Assembly (NCBI GenBank): GCA_021848825.1
Contig: JAJZTQ010000002.1
Span: 149,563 to 213,562 of the forward strand
DNA from: Pseudomonadota bacterium
Lineage (GTDB): Bacteria > Pseudomonadota > Gammaproteobacteria > Burkholderiales > JABEVD01
Direction of reading: 5' to 3'
DNA length: 64,000 bases
Made by a program: the position numbers and the translations under genes. Shown here piece after piece: positions 57,430 to 64,000 of this stretch. Under the pieces are notes generated by a model. The model had not been told where the DNA came from. It saw nothing but the letters and a program-made list of their open reading frames with translations, and made no database searches. How positions within the stretch are numbered: position 1 is the stretch's first letter; each line of letters starts with the position of its first letter.

Positions 57430-58674
57430 TCATCCATCCAGAATGCTTCTGGCGCAAGCCAGGCCGCTCCTGACTGCCGACTCGATCGTGGCAGGATACG
57501 GCCCTTCCGTGTAATCGCCTGCGAGATAGAAGTTTTCAACCGGCGTTGCGTTTTGCGGCCTCTGCAGATTCACCGTGCACGAGAAAGTCGCGCGTTTTTC
57601 CACGATGACCTTCTGCCAGATCGGCGGAGGGAGATGCGGGATCAGGCTCGCTGCCGCATCATGGATTTCGGATGCGATCTTGTCCATGGAAATTCCTGGA
57701 TGCGTTGCGCTGATGACGCCGGAAATCAGCCCTTTCTGGCCATCGATCTGTCCCCTGTCGAACAGCCATTGGCAAAGCCTTTTCGAGAAGCCCAGCATTT
57801 TTCCGGGAAGCCTGATTTCTTCCGGATATTGGGAATAGACGGTGCAGATCGGCTGGTAATCGAAACCGGGAACGGGGATTTCGGGCATTTCTTTCAGCAG
57901 CCTGGAAAGATGCTGAGGGGCGACTGCGCAGATTGCGTGGGAAAACGAAAGGGTTTCCGTATCCGTGAAGAGCTCGAAGTCTGCTCCCTTTTTCCTGATC
58001 GCCCTGACCGGTCTTTCTGTCAGGATTTTTCCGCCTTTTTTTTCGATGAATCTTGCCGCGCCTTTGGGAAAAAGGGTGGAGAGGTCGACCTTCGGTATCA
58101 GGATGTCGGATCCATTGCCATTCAGCCCGTCCTTGAGCACTTCGAGAAACACGCTGGCTGAGGCCTCATCGGGCGGCGTATTGAGCGCGGAGAGGCAGAG
58201 GGGATGCCAGAGCAATGCCGAAATCCTGTCATTCTGCCCTTCATTGGCGAGCAGTTTGGATACGGGCAGATCCTTTTCCAGCCTGATCTTCCTGGCGAGG
58301 AACCGGACTGCATTCACCCTTTCCATGAAGGAAATTCCCTTTGCGGAAAGGAGCCCGAAAAGGAGGTCGAAAGGCGGAAATAAGGGGAAGGGCTTCAGCA
58401 GAAATCCGTCTATCGAAAGCGAAAGCGGCATCCTCAGAAACGGATCCTGAATTTCGCAGGCTTTTTCCACCAGGGAAAGCGTATCGTGATAGCAGCCGAG
58501 CAGGATATGCTGGCCGTTGTCTATCCTCTTTCCCTTCCAGTCCAGTCCTCTCGCGCGCCCTCCCAGGTTTTTCGAGGATTCGAAAAGGGTGACCGGCAAG
58601 CCTGCTTCGGAAAGCGCAAAGGCTGCCGCCATTCCGGCATAGCCCCCCCCGACTACCGCTACCCTTTTCTCCAT
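57430..58674 (-). CDS. hpnE: hydroxysqualene dehydroxylase
   Basis: FAD enzyme that converts hydroxysqualene to squalene in the HpnCDE route. 414 residues with N-terminal dinucleotide motif [20 protein letters not shown] and the following GGRARGLDWKGKRIDNGQH. C-terminal FAD-contact segment NFYLAGDYTEGPYPATIESA. It overlaps hpnD by 16 nt. HpnE and HpnD together are specific enough for confident naming. Confidence 0.92.
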   Translation of the reverse strand: MEKRVAVVGGGYAGMAAAFALSEAGLPVTLFESSKNLGGRARGLDWKGKRIDNGQHILLGCYHDTLSLVEKACEIQDPFLRMPLSLSIDGFLLKPFPLFPPFDLLFGLLSAKGISFMERVNAVRFLARKIRLEKDLPVSKLLANEGQNDRISALLWHPLCLSALNTPPDEASASVFLEVLKDGLNGNGSDILIPKVDLSTLFPKGAARFIEKKGGKILTERPVRAIRKKGADFELFTDTETLSFSHAICAVAPQHLSRLLKEMPEIPVPGFDYQPICTVYSQYPEEIRLPGKMLGFSKRLCQWLFDRGQIDGQKGLISGVISATHPGISMDKIASEIHDAAASLIPHLPPPIWQKVIVEKRATFSCTVNLQRPQNATPVENFYLAGDYTEGPYPATIESAVRSGLACARSILDG

Positions 58675-59486
58675 GTCTTCCAGGCTATCCAGATCTTGCG
58701 CAGCGGCGTGAGGGAGGTTTTTCCGGTCAGGATGCTTCCCGGATCCTTTTCTATTTCGTCGAGCAGCGCCGAATAGATGGCCGCCATGACGAGCCCGGCC
58801 TTCTGATTTTTCCGATCCTCGGGAGGAAGGGAATGGAGCGCATTCCTGTAATACCGCCTCGCTCGTTCGATCTGGAAAAGCATGAGTTTCTCGAAGTTTC
58901 CGCTCGTTTTCGCGTTCAGGATGTCAGAAGGGTCGACATCGTATTCGGCAAGTTCGGCAAGCGGGATGTAGATCCTGTTTCTTCTCGCATCTTCGCCCAC
59001 GTCCCGGATGATGTTGGTGAGCTGCAATGCCAGCCCCAGGTCGTTGGCGTAGGTCAGCGTCTTCCTGTTCTCGAATCCGAATAGCTCGGCCGAGAGCAGG
59101 CCCACGACGCTCGCCACCCTGTAGCAATAGAGCTGGAGCGAACTGAAGTCCGGATAACGGACCTGATCGAGATCCATTTCCATTCCGTCCAGGATTTCGC
59201 TGAAGAGTTCGATCGGCAGCCCTTTCGCGAATGGCGCAAGCGCCCTGGTCACGGGATGATCGGGATGGCCTTCGTACAGCCTGGAAACCTCGGATCGCCA
59301 CCAGGCAAGCTTGGTCCTGGCTATATTGACATCGTGGCATTCGTCCACGATGTCGTCTATTTCCCTGCAGAAGGCATAGAGCGCAGTGATCGCCCTGCGC
59401 TTCTCGGGAGGGAGAAAAAGGAAGCTGTAATAGAAGCTGGAACCGCTTTTCGCGGCCTTTTCCTGGCAATACTGGTCTGGCGTCAA
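58659..59486 (-). CDS. hpnD: presqualene diphosphate synthase
   Basis: Trans-isoprenyl diphosphate synthase of the squalene/phytoene family, 275 residues. Two aspartate-rich Mg-binding motifs: REIDDIVDE and NIIRDVGED. The segment [20 protein letters not shown] is typical of HpnD. The usual companion hpnC is not upstream, where ppa begins on the other strand after 88 nt. The product feeds hopanoid or other triterpenoid synthesis. Confidence 0.92.
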   Translation of the reverse strand: MTPDQYCQEKAAKSGSSFYYSFLFLPPEKRRAITALYAFCREIDDIVDECHDVNIARTKLAWWRSEVSRLYEGHPDHPVTRALAPFAKGLPIELFSEILDGMEMDLDQVRYPDFSSLQLYCYRVASVVGLLSAELFGFENRKTLTYANDLGLALQLTNIIRDVGEDARRNRIYIPLAELAEYDVDPSDILNAKTSGNFEKLMLFQIERARRYYRNALHSLPPEDRKNQKAGLVMAAIYSALLDEIEKDPGSILTGKTSLTPLRKIWIAWKTWRKG

Positions 59487-59540
59487 GACTGATCCGATCG
59501 GTTGTTGGACAAATTTGGCGGATTTGTCATCGCGTCATTA

Positions 59541-59546
59541 TATAAT
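59541..59546 (+). promoter_or_regulatory. -10-like TATAAT before ppa
   Basis: Perfect TATAAT 28 nt before the ppa start in the hpnD-ppa divergent region. No convincing -35 at 16-18 nt. Confidence 0.4.
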
Positions 59547-59574
59547 ACCGGTTTTCAATAAGAAGGACGGTTTC

Positions 59575-60123
59575 ATGAATCTTGACAGGGTCAACTCGGG
59601 GCGTGACCTGCCGCGCGATTTCAACGTGATCATCGAAATCCCGATGAATGGCGATCCCATCAAATACGAAGTCGACAAGGAAACCGGCGCGATGTTCGTG
59701 GACAGGTTCATGTCGACTGCGATGCATTATCCGTGCAATTACGGCTATATTCCGCATACCCTCTCCGATGACGGCGATCCGGTCGATGTGCTGGTGCTGA
59801 GCCCGGTGCCGCTGATGACAGGCGTGGTCGTGAGGTGCAGGGCGATAGGCATGCTGAAGATGACTGATGAAGCAGGCCAGGACGGGAAAGTGCTTGCCGT
59901 GCCCGTGGACAAGCTTTGCACCCTTTACCGCAATGTGAAATCCCATTCGGATGTTCCGGAGCTGACTCTTTCCCAGATCAGTCACTTCTTCGAGCATTAC
60001 AAGGATCTGGAAAAGGGGAAGTGGGTCAAGGTCGACGCCTGGGTGGGCGTTCAGGATGCGGAGGCCGAAATCATGGATGGCGCCCGGCGCTATGAGCAGG
60101 CCGAAAAGAAGCCGATGTTCTGA
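59575..60123 (+). CDS. ppa: inorganic pyrophosphatase (family I)
   Basis: Hydrolyses pyrophosphate, pulling biosynthetic reactions forward. 182 residues from ATG 59575 ([20 protein letters not shown]) after AAGAAGGACGG; a longer in-frame start at 59515 precedes the -10 element and is rejected. Active-site residues E21, K30, R44 and the D66-G-D68-P-V-D71 motif are all present. One base separates its stop from ribBA. Confidence 0.96.
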   Translation: MNLDRVNSGRDLPRDFNVIIEIPMNGDPIKYEVDKETGAMFVDRFMSTAMHYPCNYGYIPHTLSDDGDPVDVLVLSPVPLMTGVVVRCRAIGMLKMTDEAGQDGKVLAVPVDKLCTLYRNVKSHSDVPELTLSQISHFFEHYKDLEKGKWVKVDAWVGVQDAEAEIMDGARRYEQAEKKPMF

Positions 60124-60124
60124 C

Positions 60125-61231
60125 ATGACGCTCAGCCCGATCACCCAAATCATAGAAGACCTGAAGGCGGGGAAGATGGTCATCCTCGTCGACGAGGAGG
60201 ACAGGGAGAACGAGGGAGACCTCGTCATGGCGGCCGATTTCGTCACCGCTGAGGCGATCAATTTCATGGCGCGATACGGCCGCGGATTGATCTGCCTCAC
60301 CCTCACCGAAGAGCGGTGCAGGGAGCTCAATCTTCCGCTGATGGTCTCCGCCAACAAGGCGCGGATGGGAACCAATTTCACGGTATCGATCGAAGCGGCG
60401 AGCGGCGTGACGACAGGCATTTCAGCGGCCGACAGGGCAAGGACGATCCAGGCGGCGGTGGCCCGGGATGCAAGGCCGGAAGACATCGTCCAGCCCGGGC
60501 ATATCTTCCCCTTGATGGCGCAGAAAGGCGGGGTGCTGGTGAGAGCCGGGCATACCGAAGCGGGATGCGATCTGACGACGCTGGCGGGACTCACTCCGGC
60601 GGCCGTGATCTGCGAGATACTGAAGGAAGACGGGGAGATGGCGAGACTTCCCGATCTTCTCGTCTTCGCGGAGGAACACGGCCTGAGGATAGGGGCGATA
60701 GCGGATCTCATCCATTACAGGAATCAGACGGAATCCCTGGTGAGCAGGGAAGCGGAGCGCACGGTCAGGACGCCTTATGGAGAATTCAGGCTTCATGTGT
60801 ATCTGGACAGGAACTCGAACCAGTCTCACCTTGCGCTCGTGAAGGGAGCAATCGACCGGGAGAGAGATACCTATGTCAGAGTCCACGAGCCCATATCGGT
60901 GATGGATCTGCTCGACATCGAGAGCAGTTCGCATTCATGGAGGCTCAACGACGCGCTTCAAGCGATATCGAAGCAGGAATCGGGCGTGATCGTGCTGCTG
61001 GGGCGCAAGGAATGCGAGGGCGATCTGCTCGAGCGCGCAATGCGGACGGGCCCGAGGGTGGAAGCCAAGGTCGATCTCAGGAATTACGGCATAGGCGCAC
61101 AGATCCTGAAGGACCTTGGCGTGCGGAAAATGAGGCTTCTGGCCGCGCCGAGGAAGATGCCGAGCATGACCGGTTTCGACCTCGAGGTCACCGGCTTCGT
61201 CGAATCGATCGATGAAATGGGAAGGGATTGA
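60125..61231 (+). CDS. ribBA: DHBP synthase with degenerate RibA domain
   Basis: Makes 3,4-dihydroxy-2-butanone 4-phosphate for riboflavin. 368 residues from ATG 60125. RibB half (about 1-200) has [10 protein letters not shown] at 23-32 and [11 protein letters not shown]. The RibA-like half (about 205-368) lacks the zinc cysteines: where active GTP cyclohydrolase II has a cysteine-rich segment after VRVH, this reads [15 protein letters not shown]. It should therefore not act as GTP cyclohydrolase II; a separate ribA is needed. First gene of the rib-nusB-thiL operon. Confidence 0.93.
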   Translation: MTLSPITQIIEDLKAGKMVILVDEEDRENEGDLVMAADFVTAEAINFMARYGRGLICLTLTEERCRELNLPLMVSANKARMGTNFTVSIEAASGVTTGISAADRARTIQAAVARDARPEDIVQPGHIFPLMAQKGGVLVRAGHTEAGCDLTTLAGLTPAAVICEILKEDGEMARLPDLLVFAEEHGLRIGAIADLIHYRNQTESLVSREAERTVRTPYGEFRLHVYLDRNSNQSHLALVKGAIDRERDTYVRVHEPISVMDLLDIESSSHSWRLNDALQAISKQESGVIVLLGRKECEGDLLERAMRTGPRVEAKVDLRNYGIGAQILKDLGVRKMRLLAAPRKMPSMTGFDLEVTGFVESIDEMGRD

Positions 61232-61233
61232 GA

Positions 61234-61704
61234 ATGGCCAAATTCGACAACATCGAGGAAATTGAAAGGAATATCGAGGGCAGGGATCTGGCGATAGGCA
61301 TCGTCATGAGCCGCTTCAACATCGACGTTTGCGAAGGATTGCTCTCCGGCTGCGTCGCTTCGCTCCTTCATCACGGCGTGGATGCTTCCAGGATGATACT
61401 CGTCACGGTGCCCGGTGCGCTGGAGATCCCCGTCGCGCTCAGAAAGCTTGCGAAAAGCGGGAAATACGATGCGCTGGTGGCATTGGGTGCGGTGATCAGG
61501 GGGGAAACCTATCATTTCGAGGTGGTTTCCAACGAATCGGCAGGAGGGGTGATGGCTGTCCAGCTCGAAACGGGCATCCCGATTGCGAACGGCATACTGA
61601 CAACCGAAGACGACGATCAGGCCGCCTCCAGGATGAACGAGAAGGGAAGGGAAGCCGGGCTTGCAGCGATAGAGATGGCCAACCTGCTTCGCCGTCTGTC
61701 ATGA
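61234..61704 (+). CDS. ribH: 6,7-dimethyl-8-ribityllumazine synthase
   Basis: Penultimate step of riboflavin synthesis, forming icosahedral or pentameric shells. 156 residues from ATG 61234, 2 nt after ribBA, with GAAGGGA upstream. Motifs: [39 protein letters not shown] and the NGILTTE segment. The start of nusB overlaps its stop by 4 nt. Confidence 0.95.
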   Translation: MAKFDNIEEIERNIEGRDLAIGIVMSRFNIDVCEGLLSGCVASLLHHGVDASRMILVTVPGALEIPVALRKLAKSGKYDALVALGAVIRGETYHFEVVSNESAGGVMAVQLETGIPIANGILTTEDDDQAASRMNEKGREAGLAAIEMANLLRRLS

Positions 61705-62117
61705 AGGGAAAACGAAGGAAATCGAGGGAAGCCGCCCTTCAGGGGCTTTACCAGTGGAAACTTTCAGGGGCGGAAGCGGACGCAATCGAATCCCATTTGA
61801 GATTCGAAGGGGATTTTTCCAAGCTCGACGAAGCCTATTTCTCCAATCTGCTGAAAGGCGCAATTTCAGAGTCCCAGAGACTCGTGGAAGAACTGCAGCC
61901 CCATCTCGATCGCCCCTTTTCAGAACTCAGCCCCGTCGAGGCTTCGATTCTGCTTCTTGCCTCGTTCGAACTCGTCCATCAGCCTGAAATACCCTACAGG
62001 GTGGTGATCAACGAGGCGGTCGAACTCGCCAAGCGCTACGGCGGGACAGACGGGCACAAGTACGTGAATGGCGTGCTGGACAAGCTCGCATCCCGCCTGA
62101 GACCGTTCGAATCTTGA
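61701..62117 (+). CDS. nusB: transcription antitermination factor NusB
   Basis: Partner of S10 (rpsJ) in rRNA antitermination. 138 residues from ATG 61701 ([20 protein letters not shown]). C-terminal [20 protein letters not shown] and NGVLDKLA are diagnostic. Longer in-frame readings start within ribH in another frame and are rejected. Overlaps both neighbours by 4 nt. Confidence 0.96.
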   Translation: MKGKRRKSREAALQGLYQWKLSGAEADAIESHLRFEGDFSKLDEAYFSNLLKGAISESQRLVEELQPHLDRPFSELSPVEASILLLASFELVHQPEIPYRVVINEAVELAKRYGGTDGHKYVNGVLDKLASRLRPFES

Positions 62118-63052
62118 CCGAATTCGAAATCATCGCCCATTATTTCACGAGGCCTTCCGATGCGCTTCTCGGGGTGGGCGACGATTGTGCGCTTTTTTCA
62201 TCGAAAAAAACGATCGCAGTCTCGACCGACATGCTGGTCGAAAAGACCCATTTCTTTCCCGGAGACGATCCCTTTCTGCTTGGAAGGAAATCGCTCTCCG
62301 TCAACCTCTCGGACATGGCGGCGATGGGCGCCAGACCGCGCTATGCATTGCTCGCCATTTCCCTGCCCGTCGCAGACGAAGCCTGGCTTCAAGCCTTCTC
62401 GAAAGGATTCATGGCACAGGCGGAAAGATACGGCGTGGCGCTGATAGGCGGCGACACCACCAGGGGACCGCTTGCCGTCTGCGTTCACATCATCGGCGAA
62501 CTGGATGCCGAATTGGCATTGCGACGGGATGGGGCGAAGCCGGGCGACGAAATATGGGTTTCGGGCCATCTCGGGGATGCCGCGCTTGCCCTTGCGCATC
62601 TGAATGATGAAATCAGGCTGACTGATGAAGAAGCGGAATTTTGCCTCGGGGCGCTTCATGATCCCGTTCCCAGGGTCGAGCTGGGTCTTGCGCTTTCGGG
62701 AATTTCGAGATGCGCGATCGACATTTCAGACGGATTCTGCGCCGATCTCTCGCATATCCTGGAGAAATCGATTGTCGCAGCCGTCGTGGAATATGCAGCC
62801 CTTCCCTGCTCCGAAACGATGGAGAAATACCGCAGCACCCGGGCGAGCGCGATCCTTTCCGGGGGGGATGACTACGAACTCTGCTTCACTGCCTCTCCCG
62901 AAAAATCGAATGACGTGCGATCGATAGGAGAAAGGCTGGGCATCAGGCTTTCGAAAGTCGGGAAAATCAGGGAGGGGAGCGGGCTTGTCGTTCTCGACGA
63001 AGCGGGACGGGAAATGAAAATCGGGAACAAAGGTTATGCGCACTTCAGCTGA
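62114..63052 (+). CDS. thiL: thiamine-monophosphate kinase
   Basis: Makes thiamine diphosphate from the monophosphate. 312 residues, TTG start overlapping the nusB stop by 4 nt. Motifs: GVGDDCAL, VSTDMLVEKTHF, SVNLSDMAAMGARPRYALLA, LIGGDTTRG and AIDISDGFCADLSHIL, with Mg/ATP aspartates intact. It overlaps pgpA by 17 nt. Confidence 0.95.
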   Translation: MTEFEIIAHYFTRPSDALLGVGDDCALFSSKKTIAVSTDMLVEKTHFFPGDDPFLLGRKSLSVNLSDMAAMGARPRYALLAISLPVADEAWLQAFSKGFMAQAERYGVALIGGDTTRGPLAVCVHIIGELDAELALRRDGAKPGDEIWVSGHLGDAALALAHLNDEIRLTDEEAEFCLGALHDPVPRVELGLALSGISRCAIDISDGFCADLSHILEKSIVAAVVEYAALPCSETMEKYRSTRASAILSGGDDYELCFTASPEKSNDVRSIGERLGIRLSKVGKIREGSGLVVLDEAGREMKIGNKGYAHFS

Positions 63053-63527
63053 CTGGCGCTTCGTTCTTTCGCATCCGGCCCATTTCATTTCGTTCGGATT
63101 CGGCTCGGGGCTTTCCCCGATCGCGCCCGGAACGATGGGGACCCTGGTCGCCTTTCCGCTCTATGCCTACCTGAAATCCTGGTTCGGGCATTCTGACTGG
63201 CTTTTTCTCTTCTTCATCTTCCAGCTTTTCATCTTCGGCATATGGCTTTGCGGCAAGACGGGAAGAGACATCGGCGTGGAAGACCATTCAGGCATCGTTT
63301 TCGACGAGATAGCGGCCTTCCTTCTGGTGCTTTACTTCACGCCTGAAGGTTTCTTCTGGCAGGCGCTCGCCTTTTTCCTTTTCCGCTTCTTCGATATTCT
63401 GAAACCCCCGCCGATAGCCTATTATGAAAGAATGTTGCGCGGCGGACTGGGCGTCATGTTCGACGACCTTCTCGCGGCATTCTATGCGCTGATCTGCCTC
63501 GCCCTTTTCAAATCTTTCCTCGGCTGA
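63036..63527 (+). CDS. pgpA: phosphatidylglycerophosphatase A
   Basis: Inner-membrane lipid phosphatase of phosphatidylglycerol synthesis. 163 residues, several hydrophobic helices. Motifs: GSGLSPIAPGTMGTLVAFPL, VFDEIAAFLL, FRFFDILKPPPI and GLGVMFDDLLAA. The ATG lies inside the end of thiL; the stop overlaps the pncC start by 1 nt. Confidence 0.94.
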   Translation: MRTSADWRFVLSHPAHFISFGFGSGLSPIAPGTMGTLVAFPLYAYLKSWFGHSDWLFLFFIFQLFIFGIWLCGKTGRDIGVEDHSGIVFDEIAAFLLVLYFTPEGFFWQALAFFLFRFFDILKPPPIAYYERMLRGGLGVMFDDLLAAFYALICLALFKSFLG

Positions 63528-64000
63528 TGGAACTGGAAGAGCTTGCCTCTAACACAGGATTGCTATTGAAGCAGAAGGGTTTCTTTCTTGCGACTGCCGA
63601 GTCCTGCACGGGTGGCTGGGCGGGGCAGGTGCTGACCGCCGTTCCCGGAAGCTCTGAATGGTACGAGCGCGGCTTCGTCACCTATTCCAATGTCTCCAAG
63701 CGCGAGATGCTCGGGGTCAATCCCGACACCCTTTCCGGTTGCGGCGCGGTCAGCATCGAGACCGCGAAGGAGATGGCATTGGGCGCAATCAGGCATTCCA
63801 GGGCCGATGTTTCCCTTGCCATAACCGGTATTGCCGGTCCCGGAGGGGGAAGCGAAGACAAGCCTGTCGGAACGGTCTGTCTTGCCTGGGCCGACAAGGG
63901 TGGCCGCGTGGAGGCGGAAAAAAGGCTTTTCCTCGGGGACAGGGAAGCCGTCAGGAGGCAGTCAGTCGAGGCAGCCCTCCAGGGACTCCTCGAATTCTGC
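63527..64000 (+). CDS. pncC: nicotinamide-nucleotide amidase (3' partial)
   Basis: CinA C-terminal-domain enzyme that deamidates NMN in pyridine nucleotide recycling. 158 codons are visible without a stop, so only a few residues are missing. Motifs: LATAESCTGGW with catalytic S26, GFVTYSNVSKREMLGV, and TGIAGPGGGSEDKPVGTVCL. Stand-alone form without the CinA N-terminal domain. Last visible gene of the operon. Confidence 0.93.
   Translation, partial: MELEELASNTGLLLKQKGFFLATAESCTGGWAGQVLTAVPGSSEWYERGFVTYSNVSKREMLGVNPDTLSGCGAVSIETAKEMALGAIRHSRADVSLAITGIAGPGGGSEDKPVGTVCLAWADKGGRVEAEKRLFLGDREAVRRQSVEAALQGLLEFC

Overview
This window reads as a chromosomal segment of a betaproteobacterium, most likely of the Nitrosomonadales type (inference from gene order and protein sequence; there is no rRNA here). 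The pointers are an unbroken rpoBC-str-S10-spc-alpha block, the uvrA / yajR-like MFS / ssb neighbourhood, ribBA-ribH-nusB-thiL-pgpA-cinA, and hpnDE. The S4 protein is the four-cysteine form. G+C is moderately high, and AGG is an unusually common arginine codon even in ribosomal genes.

Layout. 1-25.6 kb: transcription and translation core, all on the + strand: rpoB (5' truncated by the window), rpoC, rpsL-rpsG-fusA-tuf, S10 genes rpsJ to rpsQ, spc genes rplN to rpmJ, and alpha genes rpsM to rplQ. Consensus-like promoters sit before rpsL, rplN and rpsM, and a strong terminator follows rplQ. The rpsL leader looks like a transcription attenuator with three mutually exclusive hairpins. 25.7-34.9 kb: a small membrane protein with a GGDEF/EAL protein, then uvrA (-), a YajR-like transporter, a hemerythrin-PAS-PAS-GGDEF protein (-) inserted before ssb, and ssb. 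35.4-36.1 kb: a self-contained unit for a 32-residue membrane protein, and a DUF3565-like gene. 36.1-42.0 kb: a signalling operon of a multi-PAS histidine kinase, a single-domain response regulator and a REC-PAS-GAF-HD-GYP protein. 42.4-45.5 kb (-): a membrane-anchored pentapeptide-repeat protein and feoAB behind a Fur-box-like site. 45.7-47.1 kb: rpoS and msrB.

47.3-51.1 kb: a compact three-gene operon I cannot assign to a known pathway. It combines a group II PLP decarboxylase homologue, an ATP-grasp-like protein and a second fold-type-I PLP enzyme homologue. Facing it tail to tail (51.1-55.3 kb, -) is a MacA/MacB-type exporter with two permeases, one ATPase and one HlyD-like adaptor. A candidate sRNA follows at 55.4 kb: a consensus promoter, a 5' stem-loop, an exposed CCUCCUUU and a terminator, all within about 110 bp.

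55.5-64 kb: a small membrane protein, a TlpA-like thioredoxin (-), a PilZ/YcgR-like protein whose -10 lies inside a palindrome, a conserved-looking acidic protein, hpnDE (- strand, squalene formation), ppa, and the overlapping ribBA-ribH-nusB-thiL-pgpA-pncC operon, which runs off the right edge. Four c-di-GMP turnover proteins and one predicted c-di-GMP receptor lie within about 31 kb, with an oxygen- or iron-type sensor domain and ferrous iron uptake. This suggests a lifestyle in which redox or iron conditions control attachment (inference).
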